Assembly (NCBI GenBank): GCA_964618455.1
Contig: CAZUAQ010000049.1
Coordinates: 1 to 38,687 of the forward strand
Length of the DNA stretch: 38,687 nt
Reading direction: 5' to 3'
Source: CAZUAQ01 sp964618455
GTDB lineage: Bacteria; Planctomycetota; Phycisphaerae; UBA1845; PWPN01
Under the pieces are notes generated by a model. It saw only the letters and a list, made by a program, of their open reading frames with translations, was not told where the DNA came from and did not search any database. Both the position numbers and the translations under genes were made by a program. This document shows positions 8,375-17,127 of the stretch, piece by piece; within the stretch, counting starts at the first letter, position 1, and every line of letters begins with the position of its first letter.

Positions 8375-10690
8375 ACTTATCCCACCATGTTTTCGGAAGA
8401 ATGCCTTCCTCATTCAGCCGCCATTTCCGGTATATCGCAGTGTTTCCTTTCGAATCCTTTCGCACCTTCAGATGTGGAATGTTGGCTCTCGCCGTATCGA
8501 CAACAAAATCCCAAATCCGCTCGCGGTCTTTGTCATCTATCGGAAGCAATACCTCTTCGCCTTCTGCGGGCTCATCGAGGACGTCATACTGTCGCGTGTC
8601 CTTGTTCCACGATAAGGAGGGAATGCGTATTTGCTCCCCTCGGACATAGATTGGATAGAACTGACGTGGCCGGGTCCTCCGATAGGTGTTCTGCCCTCCG
8701 TGTTTCCGGAAGTTCGTCCACTCAAACGGGCCGATTTCGTCTCGCTCGTTGTATCTAGCGATCTGTGCATCGGAATGCTGCATGCGTCCTACGTAAGCGA
8801 AGCCGGGCCGACCGAGGAATATTGCATACTCGTGGCAAATCGAAAACCCTACAGTGCCAGTTCTACCTGCAGGATTGTTCTTAATTGGAACTTGGCCGAG
8901 GAGTTCGTAGCTCGGTAAGACCAACTCACATAGGCTTCTTAGGACATGTACCTCAACATCGTCTATTGTGACGCAGAGAATCGCTTCAGGTGTCGCCAAT
9001 CTTGCGCATGCAGCAAGGCGATCCGTCATCATCGCCAACCATGAAGAGTCCTTGTAGCCGTTCTTATAGGCTATCGGCCCCGCGTCCGAGTTGTAGGGCG
9101 GGTCCGCGTAGACACTGTTAATTTGCCCGACAAGCGATGATCTCAGCAGCGCTGTTGCCTGGAAGTTCTCACCATTCACCAACAAGCCCGTCGTCGCTTC
9201 GTCAATACTGTGTTGGTCGCATAGTATCTGTTCGTTCGCCAACAGCTCGATCTTGAATGCGTTACTGTAGAGCTTCGTGTCAACGATGAGTGTGTCGCAT
9301 GAATCGAGAAACGCGCGAGTACCCCATTTCACACCTGCGAAAAGCCCTTCAGCTTCGTCATCGGGTTTGAATCCAAGCGATTCCCACGCGCGCCACTGCA
9401 GCTCATTATCAGCAACTACGTCACGTAAACTGCCCGGAATCCGATCGATGGTGACAAGCCAATTCGTATTTAGCACGAATTTCTTCTTCAGCCATAGCTT
9501 TCTCTGGAAATCCTCCAGCGTGCCCAGGAAATCGATGATGCGTCCGGCGACTCGACGGATAGCTTTCACACGGCCCTGTACTGTTGCGAGGTGATCCACC
9601 GCTAGCGTATCAAGGTCGTCTAGCCGGACGACCTCGTTCTTGATGTAGAAGTCGAGTTCCCGATGAAGGAAACCGCCGAGATCCTTATGGATGAAATAGT
9701 CAAACGTGTTGCGGGCCGTGAAATGGTCAAGGTGTTTGCCGAGGATAGTCCGGTCCGGTTTCGATGGTGTGCCGGCCGAGGCCGTGACGACGGACTTCCA
9801 TTCGTCGCCCATGGCTTCAAGGGCTCGCCTTTCGGCGTCGGCGCAAAACTGCTCCCGTTCGTCTCCCTTCTTCGGATTCCTTTCCCTGGCGTAATCGCCG
9901 CCGAAGATGGCGACGGCACCGTCGGCGGCACGTTCTTTGTCGGCTTCTGTTGGAGCCCGGAAATGGAACCGCAGCGTCAGCACGGAGTCGGCTTCCTCAA
10001 CAGGATCATCGGTGAGAAGGATGTATCGCCGCTTGGATTCATCAGGCTCCTTGTTATTCCCCACTTCCTGCGTGGCGTCGACAAGCTTGAACCGCACCGT
10101 CCTGTCGCCGATCTTGAATCGATAATCTTTGTGCCACTCGCCGGATTTGATGTAATACTGATCCTTGTTGGCCCAATGAAGAACGACCTCCTCGCCGGAA
10201 TACGGGATGGCGTACGTGTCGCCCTTGATGCGACGCTTGGAAATGAAATCACCTTCGTCGTAGTACCTTGAGAAGAACGCGAGCAAGTGGTTGTAGATGT
10301 CTGCTTCAAGTTCGGCAACGGAGGCGCTACCGGCGGATTCGAGCTTGGCCTCCAGCTCCTTCACTTTGGGCGAATCATCCGGGTTGAAGCCAGCTGTGCT
10401 TGCCGCCGCCCGGGCCTCCTCGATCTCAGCCTTGATCTTGTCGGCTTCCCCGGCGCCGTGTTCCGTGAGAGTCTCACGGACCACGTCGCGAAGCTGGCGG
10501 TCGAGAAAGGCAGTTACCTCACCCCGCTTGGCCGCCATGATTCGATAGATCCCGAAGTCCAGGTCGGACTTATCGAGTTCGAATAGCTCGCGCAGCTTGG
10601 ACTTCAACGCTTCAAACTTCGATTCGCTTATCTGGCTGACGGCAGTAGTCATGGGTGATTCGATTCTCTTGTACGTCTGGTCGTTCTCGT

Positions 10691-13594
10691 TTACACCACG
10701 ATAAAGCGGATGGTGAAGACCGTCTCTCTGCTCTGGTGCTTCTCGCATCGGTCGCGAAGCTGCTGAATCAGCTTCTGGCGCTCGGCTTCCACCTGATCCT
10801 CGACATCATCAATACGACTTCGTGCTCGCCGACGCTTTCTCTCCAGTTGAGAGACCCGCTCCTGGGCGTCTTGTTGCGCCCTTACATTCTCCGCGAGATC
10901 CGCTTCGCGTCTAGCGGCACGAAGCTCCCGCTTAATCGTGTCCAGTTCCATCTCGGCGGCGGCGATTTTGTCGTCCGCCCATTGATTGACTTGGGCCTGG
11001 ACCTGCTTGAATCGTTCATTGCCGTTCTCTGCCGCACGCGCCATTGTTGCGGAATTGAGACGGTCGGCGTCGGCCGAGAGGCGTGCCATCGTGGATTCGT
11101 CGCAACTCGCTTCACCGAGCTCGTGGCCGGCGACATCAAGTAATCGCTGTGCCCGTTCCTGATCTATGTTCTCGCCAGCATCGGTGATCGCCGTGAGGAG
11201 CAGGAACTCCTCGCGGGCGTCGCTGTCGAGCGTAAGCTTGTCAAACCGCAACCAGCCGCTCTGCCCAACAAGTGGAGCGAGCATGCTGATCTTTCGTGGA
11301 TGCCCGGATACGTTCAGTCGCACCTGTGCTGTTTGAAGCCATTGGCCCTTGGCTTTGTCGAGCAGCCATTGGCCCAACGGGCTGGACAAACGCAGAAGAT
11401 GGGCCTCCGTTGCCGCGAAGTCGTCTTCAGACCGTGCGGCGGAAATAAGCCGGTATTCGCCGGTGGGGATCTCGGTGGCCGGGCTCTCTGAGAGGTGGAA
11501 ACTCAGTTGTTCGTCATCGAAGTTCGCAAGGCCATCGAGCCCCCAGCGCGTGAGACGCCAGAATCGCTCCCCGACACGGTCAAGAGCTAGTTGGGCATGT
11601 TCCCCGCGGACGCGAAGCCGCTCATGAACATCGACATCAAAGTGCTCAAGCACCTGCTGTCGTGCCTGAATCATCTTCTCGTTTATGGTCTCTTCGAGCT
11701 CACGCTGCAGGGCATCGAAGGCCTCCTCGATCTCCTGTTCGGTTCGGCACGTCTTGAGAATGGCGAGCACCCGGTTCTCAAAATCCACACCATCCTCAAT
11801 CGCTCCGAGCACCTCGTCGCTCGCGCCGAACAGGCCATCGAACAAGCTGAACTTCTGCTGAAGCAGGTCCTGAACCCGCCGATCGGCGACGTTATCCTGG
11901 GACAGAAAGTTGACGACGACGACATCGTGCTCCTGGCCGTAACGATGACATCGACCGATTCGTTGCTCGATGCGCTGTGGGTTCCATGGCAGGTCGTAGT
12001 TGACCACGAGCGAGCAAAACTGGAGATTCACGCCTTCGGCTGCCGCTTCAGTCGCCAACAGAATCTCGCCGTGGTCACGAAACTCCTCGATCAGTGCTGA
12101 TCGGATATCGATAGGTCTTGAGCCAGTTATCTTGTCCGTGCCGGCGTGCTTTCGTGTGAAACGGTCATATGCCTGCTTTGCGCTCGCATGGCGGTTTGAG
12201 CCATTGAACACCACCACATTGCCCGCATAGCCATTCGCCTCCAGATAAGCGGCCAGGAAGTCTTGCGTCTTCCGGCTCTCCGTAAAGATCAGGGCTTTGC
12301 GTGCGGCTCCGAGTTCCTCCAGTCGGCCGAATGCGATTTCGAGCGCGGTGATAAGAGCATCTGATTTGCTATCGGCAGTGATTCGCTCCGCTCGTTCGAT
12401 AAGGGAACCCAACTCGGCGAGTTCGAGTCCGAGTAGGCGACCATCGATCGGTCGCTCTGTGTCGGCGTTGTCCTCTTCGTCCATCTCGACCTGGTCAAGC
12501 ATGGCCTCGATGTCGAAATCATCCTCTTCGAGTGGCGCAAGGAACCGGTCACGTTCGTCCTCGGCTAGACCATCACGAAGGTCAATGAGCCGTTGGCGCA
12601 TCATACGCAAGGTGCTGGCCAGCGCTTGCGGTGAGGAGGCGAGCGTCTTGAAAAGGATGATCTCGATGAGGTGGCGATGTTGCGCGGGAAACGCGAAGCT
12701 GATCTCCCGAAGCATGAATTCCGTTACATCTCGGTGTAATGCTTTCTCTTCTTCGGTTTGCTTAAACGGGTGTGTAATCGCCTGACGCTTCGTATAGTTC
12801 ACATAGGGGCAGTCCTTACGCAGCGTCCTCTTACAAAGGGTGGCCAGACGTCGGCGCAGCTCACCAATGTCTCCGCCTGCATTGCAGTACTTGCGCTGGA
12901 ACGCGGTCTTGTCTCCAAAGATATGATCGCCGACGAGCCAACCGAGTCCGTAAAGCTCAAGCAATGAATTCTGAAGAGGCGTTGCAGTGAGCAGGATCTT
13001 CTGTCGCAACTCAAACGCCCAGCGCACCGCCTGCCCACCTTTTCGGCTGGGCTGATAAGCATTTCGCAACTTATGTGCTTCGTCCAGCACCACAAGGTCA
13101 AAGGGGACAGCCCTTAGATCCTCCTTCATTCGACTCGCAAAGCCGTACGACAGGACGACGATTCTTTCGCAATCGAAGGGGTTGGGGTGACCGTCGCGTC
13201 GGAGTTGCCCCCAGACCTTCCTGTCCATGACCACCGAGGGGAGATTGAACTTCTCTGAAAGCTCCGATTGCCACTGTTTTCTGATATGCGCGGGGCAAAC
13301 AACTATCAGCCGCCGACGTCTCTCAGCCCCCTTCTGGCGAAGCACGAGACCGGCCTCGATCGTCTTACCGAGCCCGACCTCGTCTGCAAGCAATACGCCC
13401 TTCTGAAGTGGGTTGGACATCGCAAAGAGGGCGGCCTCGACCTGGTGGGGATTCAAGTCAACCTTTGAGTCAAACAGCGCAGTGCTCAACCGGTCGAACT
13501 CGCCGACCTCACCGAGCTTCGTCAACTCGTGGGCGACGTAGCACGCTTGATGAGGCGACATCGGAATCAGGTTTCGCGACTGGTCTAAGAGCAA
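10691..13594 (-). CDS. SNF2/RapA-like helicase of the restriction cluster, 967 aa
   Basis: SF2 ATPase, first gene of the cluster. Motif I is DEVGLGKT at about residues 71-78, the DEAH box is at 171-174, motif III is TATPLQN, and the C-lobe has LPWNPQRIEQRIGRCHRYGQ, a SNF2/RapA signature. The last 150 residues form a long charged coiled coil. It probably remodels or translocates DNA for the Mod/Res pair, since SNF2-Mod-Res trios recur in genomes. I chose the TTG at 13594, with AGAAGGGG six bases upstream and conserved-looking residues before the first ATG (13561). The stop lies 38 bases before the Mod ATG, so the genes form an operon that continues with Res. Confidence 0.85.
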   Translation of the reverse strand: MLLDQSRNLIPMSPHQACYVAHELTKLGEVGEFDRLSTALFDSKVDLNPHQVEAALFAMSNPLQKGVLLADEVGLGKTIEAGLVLRQKGAERRRRLIVVCPAHIRKQWQSELSEKFNLPSVVMDRKVWGQLRRDGHPNPFDCERIVVLSYGFASRMKEDLRAVPFDLVVLDEAHKLRNAYQPSRKGGQAVRWAFELRQKILLTATPLQNSLLELYGLGWLVGDHIFGDKTAFQRKYCNAGGDIGELRRRLATLCKRTLRKDCPYVNYTKRQAITHPFKQTEEEKALHRDVTEFMLREISFAFPAQHRHLIEIILFKTLASSPQALASTLRMMRQRLIDLRDGLAEDERDRFLAPLEEDDFDIEAMLDQVEMDEEDNADTERPIDGRLLGLELAELGSLIERAERITADSKSDALITALEIAFGRLEELGAARKALIFTESRKTQDFLAAYLEANGYAGNVVVFNGSNRHASAKQAYDRFTRKHAGTDKITGSRPIDIRSALIEEFRDHGEILLATEAAAEGVNLQFCSLVVNYDLPWNPQRIEQRIGRCHRYGQEHDVVVVNFLSQDNVADRRVQDLLQQKFSLFDGLFGASDEVLGAIEDGVDFENRVLAILKTCRTEQEIEEAFDALQRELEETINEKMIQARQQVLEHFDVDVHERLRVRGEHAQLALDRVGERFWRLTRWGLDGLANFDDEQLSFHLSESPATEIPTGEYRLISAARSEDDFAATEAHLLRLSSPLGQWLLDKAKGQWLQTAQVRLNVSGHPRKISMLAPLVGQSGWLRFDKLTLDSDAREEFLLLTAITDAGENIDQERAQRLLDVAGHELGEASCDESTMARLSADADRLNSATMARAAENGNERFKQVQAQVNQWADDKIAAAEMELDTIKRELRAARREADLAENVRAQQDAQERVSQLERKRRRARSRIDDVEDQVEAERQKLIQQLRDRCEKHQSRETVFTIRFIVV

Positions 13595-13869
13595 CGTAGC
13601 CCCTTCTGGATGCCGCGATCAGATGAGGTTGTCGATCGCGGCTTCTCTTTACCCTGACGACGACCGACCACATCGCTAATGTACCGTTCTGAGCAGTGTC
13701 CGGAAAGCTCCATGGCGTACTGGACTCCATGCTCCTCCGCAGCGAAGCACGGAGTTGATCGAGTACCCCAACTTCGCCTCTTTTTCCCCCACACCTTGCC
13801 CCCTCCCATCCGCTCTCACTGAGTCCTCTCCGCCATCGCCCTGCCCGAGCCGTCCTCCCGATTTTCTGA

Positions 13870-13879
13870 TAATCGATTA
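13870..13879. promoter_or_regulatory. Palindrome TAATCGATTA, candidate operator
   Basis: A perfect 10-bp palindrome ending 10 bases before the -35 box of the ATPase-kinase-regulator promoter. Its place between two divergent operons would suit a binding site for the response regulator encoded in the operon. The sequence alone does not prove binding. Confidence 0.4.
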
Positions 13880-13889
13880 AGAATTGCGC

Positions 13890-13919
13890 TTGACAAGATA
13901 CCTAACAAAAACCTAATAT
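13890..13919 (+). promoter_or_regulatory. Sigma-70-type promoter of the ATPase-kinase-regulator operon
   Basis: TTGACA (13890-13895), an 18-base spacer and TAATAT (13914-13919) make a near-consensus promoter facing the ATPase gene, whose ATG is 113 bases after the -10 box. The AT-rich tract stands out in this GC-rich window. Confidence 0.7.
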
Positions 13920-13937
13920 AGCCTTCGTCCTCCTTCG

Positions 13938-13969
13938 GTAGCTGCCTTACGCTTCGCAAGGGGGGCTAC
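13938..13969 (+). promoter_or_regulatory. Leader hairpin before the ATPase gene
   Basis: GTAGC (13938-13942) pairs with GCTAC (13965-13969), and inside it CCTT pairs with AAGG. The structure lies in the presumed 5' leader, about 60 bases before the ATG, without a U-run. It may affect transcript stability or readthrough. No known riboswitch class was recognised. Confidence 0.35.
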
Positions 13970-14032
13970 GCAGTGACGATGTCGTGACGAGAATCGGATG
14001 CGTGTAACATATTGTCAGAACAGGAGTAACCG

Positions 14033-15958
14033 ATGAAAGGGGCAGTGGCTGCCGAGGTAGTGAGGGTGGGACACGCTGGTCAGACACGGGGACACCGACT
14101 GAAATCTCTCTCGGTCATCGGCGGGTTCCTGGACGGTATACACATCGACTTCGCCGATGGCCTCAACTGCCTCATCGGCCATCGCGGCACAGGCAAAACC
14201 ACCGTTCTCGAGTTCATCCGGTATGCGCTGGAGGAATTCCCGCGAGACGACAGTGGTCAGTCCCGCAAGCGAGTCGAAGCCCTGGTCAAAAGCAACCTGG
14301 GTGATGGTCGTATTCGCCTGGCCCTGGAGACCAAGGACGGGCTGGAGTACATCGTGGACCGGACGACGAGCGGCGATCCGATGGTCCTGACGGTAGACGA
14401 ACAGCCTACCGACGTGCGCATCAACACGTCAGGCATCTTCAGTGCCGACATTTTCAGCCAGAATGAGGTCGAGAACATCGCGGACTGCCCCCAGTCCCAA
14501 CTGGAACTTATCGACAAGTTCGCCGCCGGCCGGATCGCCGAGATCAACCGCCAGATCGCGACCGTCCGGAATAATCTGGACGCCAACACGAATGCGATCC
14601 TTACCAACCGACAACAGTTGGACGCATTGACCGATGAAGTGGGCACGCTGTCTGTCATCGAATCGAAGATTGCGGCCTTGGCCGAGGCCCAGGGGGACCA
14701 GACCACGGATGAGGTCAATATCGCCCATCAGCACCGGGCACTGCGGGGACGCGAGGAGCGGGCAGTCCAGGAGGCCCAGGAGCATATCGAGCAGTACACC
14801 GTATGGCTCCGCGACGCCGTCGGCCAGTTCGGACAGATGACTGAGTCCGCTTTCGATGCCGCCATGCTGGCGGGTCCGAATAGCAAGGTGGTGCAGACCA
14901 TCCAGAGCGCCCTGAGGCGTCTCGGCAGCGAATTGGATCGCCTATTCCAGGAAGGCGCCCGGGCTATCGATACCGGCGCGGAAGAGATCGCCTCCCTGGC
15001 CGGCAAGCTTCTGAGTGCGCACCAGCAGCAGGAACTGGCCTTTCGTGACCTGATCGCCCGACACAATCAGGCCCAGGGGGTAGCCACGGAACGGGCAAAT
15101 CTGGAGAAACGACGGAACGACCTGCTGGCCAAGGAGCGCCGGAGGACGGATCTCAAGAAGCAACTCGACGCGCTACTCCGGGAACGCGCCCGCCATGCCG
15201 AACAATTTCGCACGCTGTGCGGCGAGCGATTCCAGCAGCGCCAGGAGATCGCTGAGTGGATCAACGAAGGGGCGACGTCTCCGATCCGCGTGCGGATCGA
15301 TCAGTGCGGCGACACGACAGCCTATCAGAATGCGCTTTCGTCGTGGTTCAAGGGGAAAGTGTACCAGCACAATGTGGCGGCCCGGAAAATCGCGCAGTAC
15401 GTCCCTCCCAGCGACCTCGTGCGAATCGTCACGGAGCAGCGTCCCGACGACTTGCAGGCGCAGGCGGAACTGGGAGATTCCCAAACCTCCGCCGCGATTG
15501 AGGTGCTGGGCCGCCTGGAATACCAACTGCAGCTCGACATCATTGAGCTGGCCGACCTGCCCCGCATCGAACTGCGTGACGGCGAGGAATGGAAAAACTC
15601 CCTCCAGCTGTCCACCGGCCAGAAGTGCACCACCATCCTGCCGATCCTGCTGCTGGAAAGCGACAATCCATTGCTCGTGGATCAGCCGGAAGACAACCTC
15701 GACAACTGCTATATCTACGATACCGTGGTCAACGCGATTCATCGGGTGAAGCAGAACCGTCAGATCATCCTGATCACCCACAATCCTAACATCCCCGTCC
15801 TGGGCGAAGCGGCGGCGGTCTACGTGCTCAATAGTGACGGCGAGCGTTCCCGAGTAGCCAATTCCGGAACGGTGGATGACTGTAAAACGGAGATCATCAA
15901 CCTCTTGGAAGGGGGCCAGGAGGCCTTCGTCCGGAGGAAGGAACGGTACAACTACTGA
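14033..15958 (+). CDS. SMC/TrlF-like AAA ATPase with central coiled coil, 641 aa
   Basis: An ABC-type ATPase split by a coiled-coil arm, like Rad50/SMC proteins. Walker A is GHRGTGKTT at residues 49-57. The ABC signature LSTGQ is at 526-530, Walker B is LLVDQPEDNLDN with Asp550 and Glu553, and the switch His is in LITHNPN at 583. Residues about 160-440 are charged heptad-like helix. The C-terminus (NLLEGGQEAFVRRKERYNY) resembles TrlF-family ATPases but lacks their PHP nuclease domain. Such ATPases usually sense DNA or DNA ends. The ATG follows CAGGAG by about 7 bases, and the stop overlaps the kinase start (TGATG), so they are translationally coupled. I infer it is the sensor or motor of a two-component-controlled system. 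Confidence 0.85.
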   Translation: MKGAVAAEVVRVGHAGQTRGHRLKSLSVIGGFLDGIHIDFADGLNCLIGHRGTGKTTVLEFIRYALEEFPRDDSGQSRKRVEALVKSNLGDGRIRLALETKDGLEYIVDRTTSGDPMVLTVDEQPTDVRINTSGIFSADIFSQNEVENIADCPQSQLELIDKFAAGRIAEINRQIATVRNNLDANTNAILTNRQQLDALTDEVGTLSVIESKIAALAEAQGDQTTDEVNIAHQHRALRGREERAVQEAQEHIEQYTVWLRDAVGQFGQMTESAFDAAMLAGPNSKVVQTIQSALRRLGSELDRLFQEGARAIDTGAEEIASLAGKLLSAHQQQELAFRDLIARHNQAQGVATERANLEKRRNDLLAKERRRTDLKKQLDALLRERARHAEQFRTLCGERFQQRQEIAEWINEGATSPIRVRIDQCGDTTAYQNALSSWFKGKVYQHNVAARKIAQYVPPSDLVRIVTEQRPDDLQAQAELGDSQTSAAIEVLGRLEYQLQLDIIELADLPRIELRDGEEWKNSLQLSTGQKCTTILPILLLESDNPLLVDQPEDNLDNCYIYDTVVNAIHRVKQNRQIILITHNPNIPVLGEAAAVYVLNSDGERSRVANSGTVDDCKTEIINLLEGGQEAFVRRKERYNY

Positions 15959-17127
15959 TGGCTGAACGGAATCATGCCATACTCGCCGGCATGCGCGACA
16001 TGATCGCGCGGAACGCGCATGCCATGCCCCCCGAGGAGCGTCGCCGCCTGGTCGTCACCTTGGTCGACACCTTGCTCTGTGACCAGGCCGGCGGCGTCTC
16101 CGAGGTGATGGATCTGATAGACCTGCTTTCGCGCGACCCGGACTGGACCGTACGGCTGGAGGTAGCCCGGATGGTACATCTGCTGGATGAGGAAACCTGC
16201 AGCCGATACGTGGCCCTGTTTCGTGGCGATTGCAACAGTTACGTGCGCAGCCACGCGGAGCGCAGCCAGGCCCGCCAGCGGAAAGCCCGTCAGCGTTCTG
16301 GCCGCAAGCGGAATGATACGCAGACCTACGCCGAGCAGATGGACCAGTTCACCCGCCAGTACGGCAAGCGTGCGGCTGCGACGATCCGGCAACTGGCCGA
16401 CAAGCGATATGAACTTCTCTCGGCCGCCGTTGCTCACGATGTGCGCAGTATTCTCACGACGCTTTCAGCGAATGCGGCGGCATTGGCCGAAGAACGTGCC
16501 TGCAGCACCCGGGCGCGATCGATCTTGGAGGACGTCGGATTCCTCAAGCGAACGATCGAGGCGATGGAACAGTTTAGCAAGCCGGTGCCCCTGCAGCGCC
16601 ACCCCGAAGACATCCGGCAGATGATCCAGCAAGCGACTGAAAAGGCCCTGGAAGGAGTGACCCAGCAGGATCATGATCCTTCCTCCGTGACCATCGCTGT
16701 CACCGACGTCCCGCCGATTCGTCTGTGGGTCACCCGTCGTTTAATCGTTTTGGCCCTCACCAACGTCATCCAGAATGCCCTGGAGAGTTTTGCGAATCGC
16801 GACGAGGATACCCTGCGGGCCGGGCGCATCGAGATCAGCGCGATCGTCGATGGCTACGAGATCAGGATCCTCGTTTCCGATGACGGGCCGGGGATCGAGC
16901 CGGAAGTGCTCAGGGAACTGGATGGTTTTGTGCCGACGGGGCCGAATAAAGCCAAGCGTAGAAGCTCAGGCTGGGGCCTGAGCATCGTTCATAAGTATGT
17001 CACGGCGCATGGCGGCGGCGTGACGATCGACAGCGAGATGGATCGAGGCACTACCGTGGTGATCACGCTGCCCATGCGTGACGCTGCGGAGGGGGACGAT
17101 GATGAAGGTGTTGGTGGTGGAAGATGA
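15958..17127 (+). CDS. Soluble histidine kinase with HEAT-like N-terminal region, 389 aa
   Basis: The autokinase of the operon. Residues about 25-105 look like two HEAT-type repeats (DPDWTVRLEVARMVHLL, then DCNSYVRSHAERSQARQ), followed by a basic stretch RQRKARQRSGRKRN. The phospho-acceptor is His160 in VAHDVRSILTTL. The ATP lid follows: an N box LTNVIQNALESF, a G1 box DDGPGIEPE and a G2 box SSGWGLSIV. There is no transmembrane segment, PAS or GAF domain, so the input must be cytosolic, possibly the coupled ATPase. The ATG overlaps the ATPase stop by one base, and its 3' end contains the ribosome-binding site of the regulator. Confidence 0.87.
   Translation: MAERNHAILAGMRDMIARNAHAMPPEERRRLVVTLVDTLLCDQAGGVSEVMDLIDLLSRDPDWTVRLEVARMVHLLDEETCSRYVALFRGDCNSYVRSHAERSQARQRKARQRSGRKRNDTQTYAEQMDQFTRQYGKRAAATIRQLADKRYELLSAAVAHDVRSILTTLSANAAALAEERACSTRARSILEDVGFLKRTIEAMEQFSKPVPLQRHPEDIRQMIQQATEKALEGVTQQDHDPSSVTIAVTDVPPIRLWVTRRLIVLALTNVIQNALESFANRDEDTLRAGRIEISAIVDGYEIRILVSDDGPGIEPEVLRELDGFVPTGPNKAKRRSSGWGLSIVHKYVTAHGGGVTIDSEMDRGTTVVITLPMRDAAEGDDDEGVGGGR

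Larger units (their letters stand above)
5476..10652 (-). pseudogene. Type III-like DNA methyltransferase (Mod), split by an IS1380-family element
   Basis: Site-specific DNA methyltransferase of the restriction cluster, about 1,100 aa when rejoined. The 5' part (10652 to 8370) carries a coiled N-terminal region and the catalytic motif DPPYN at residues 517-521. The 3' part (6501 to 5476) carries the AdoMet-binding motif DVFAGSGTT at about 810-818. The order, catalytic motif before FxGxG, is that of beta-class enzymes. The insertion follows Glu761. Deleting 6502-8374 gives TWWDKSEYSAAEYGTNLL in one frame, the conserved form I recall for this family. A 10-N gap near the 3' end shifts the apparent frame but is a placeholder. 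I chose the ATG at 10652; an in-frame start at 10748 would overlap the helicase gene. Neither half has both motifs, so activity should be lost. Confidence 0.88.
13595..14032. other. Divergent intergenic region between helicase and ATPase genes
   Basis: The region contains no convincing gene. The right half holds the promoter, palindrome and leader hairpin listed separately. The left half (13600-13860) must contain the helicase promoter, but I see no clear -35/-10 pair there. Confidence 0.6.

Noticed and set aside
13561..13594. ATG at 13561 as helicase start
   Set aside because: A TTG at 13594 has a better ribosome-binding site (AGAAGGGG), and the residues between the two look conserved.
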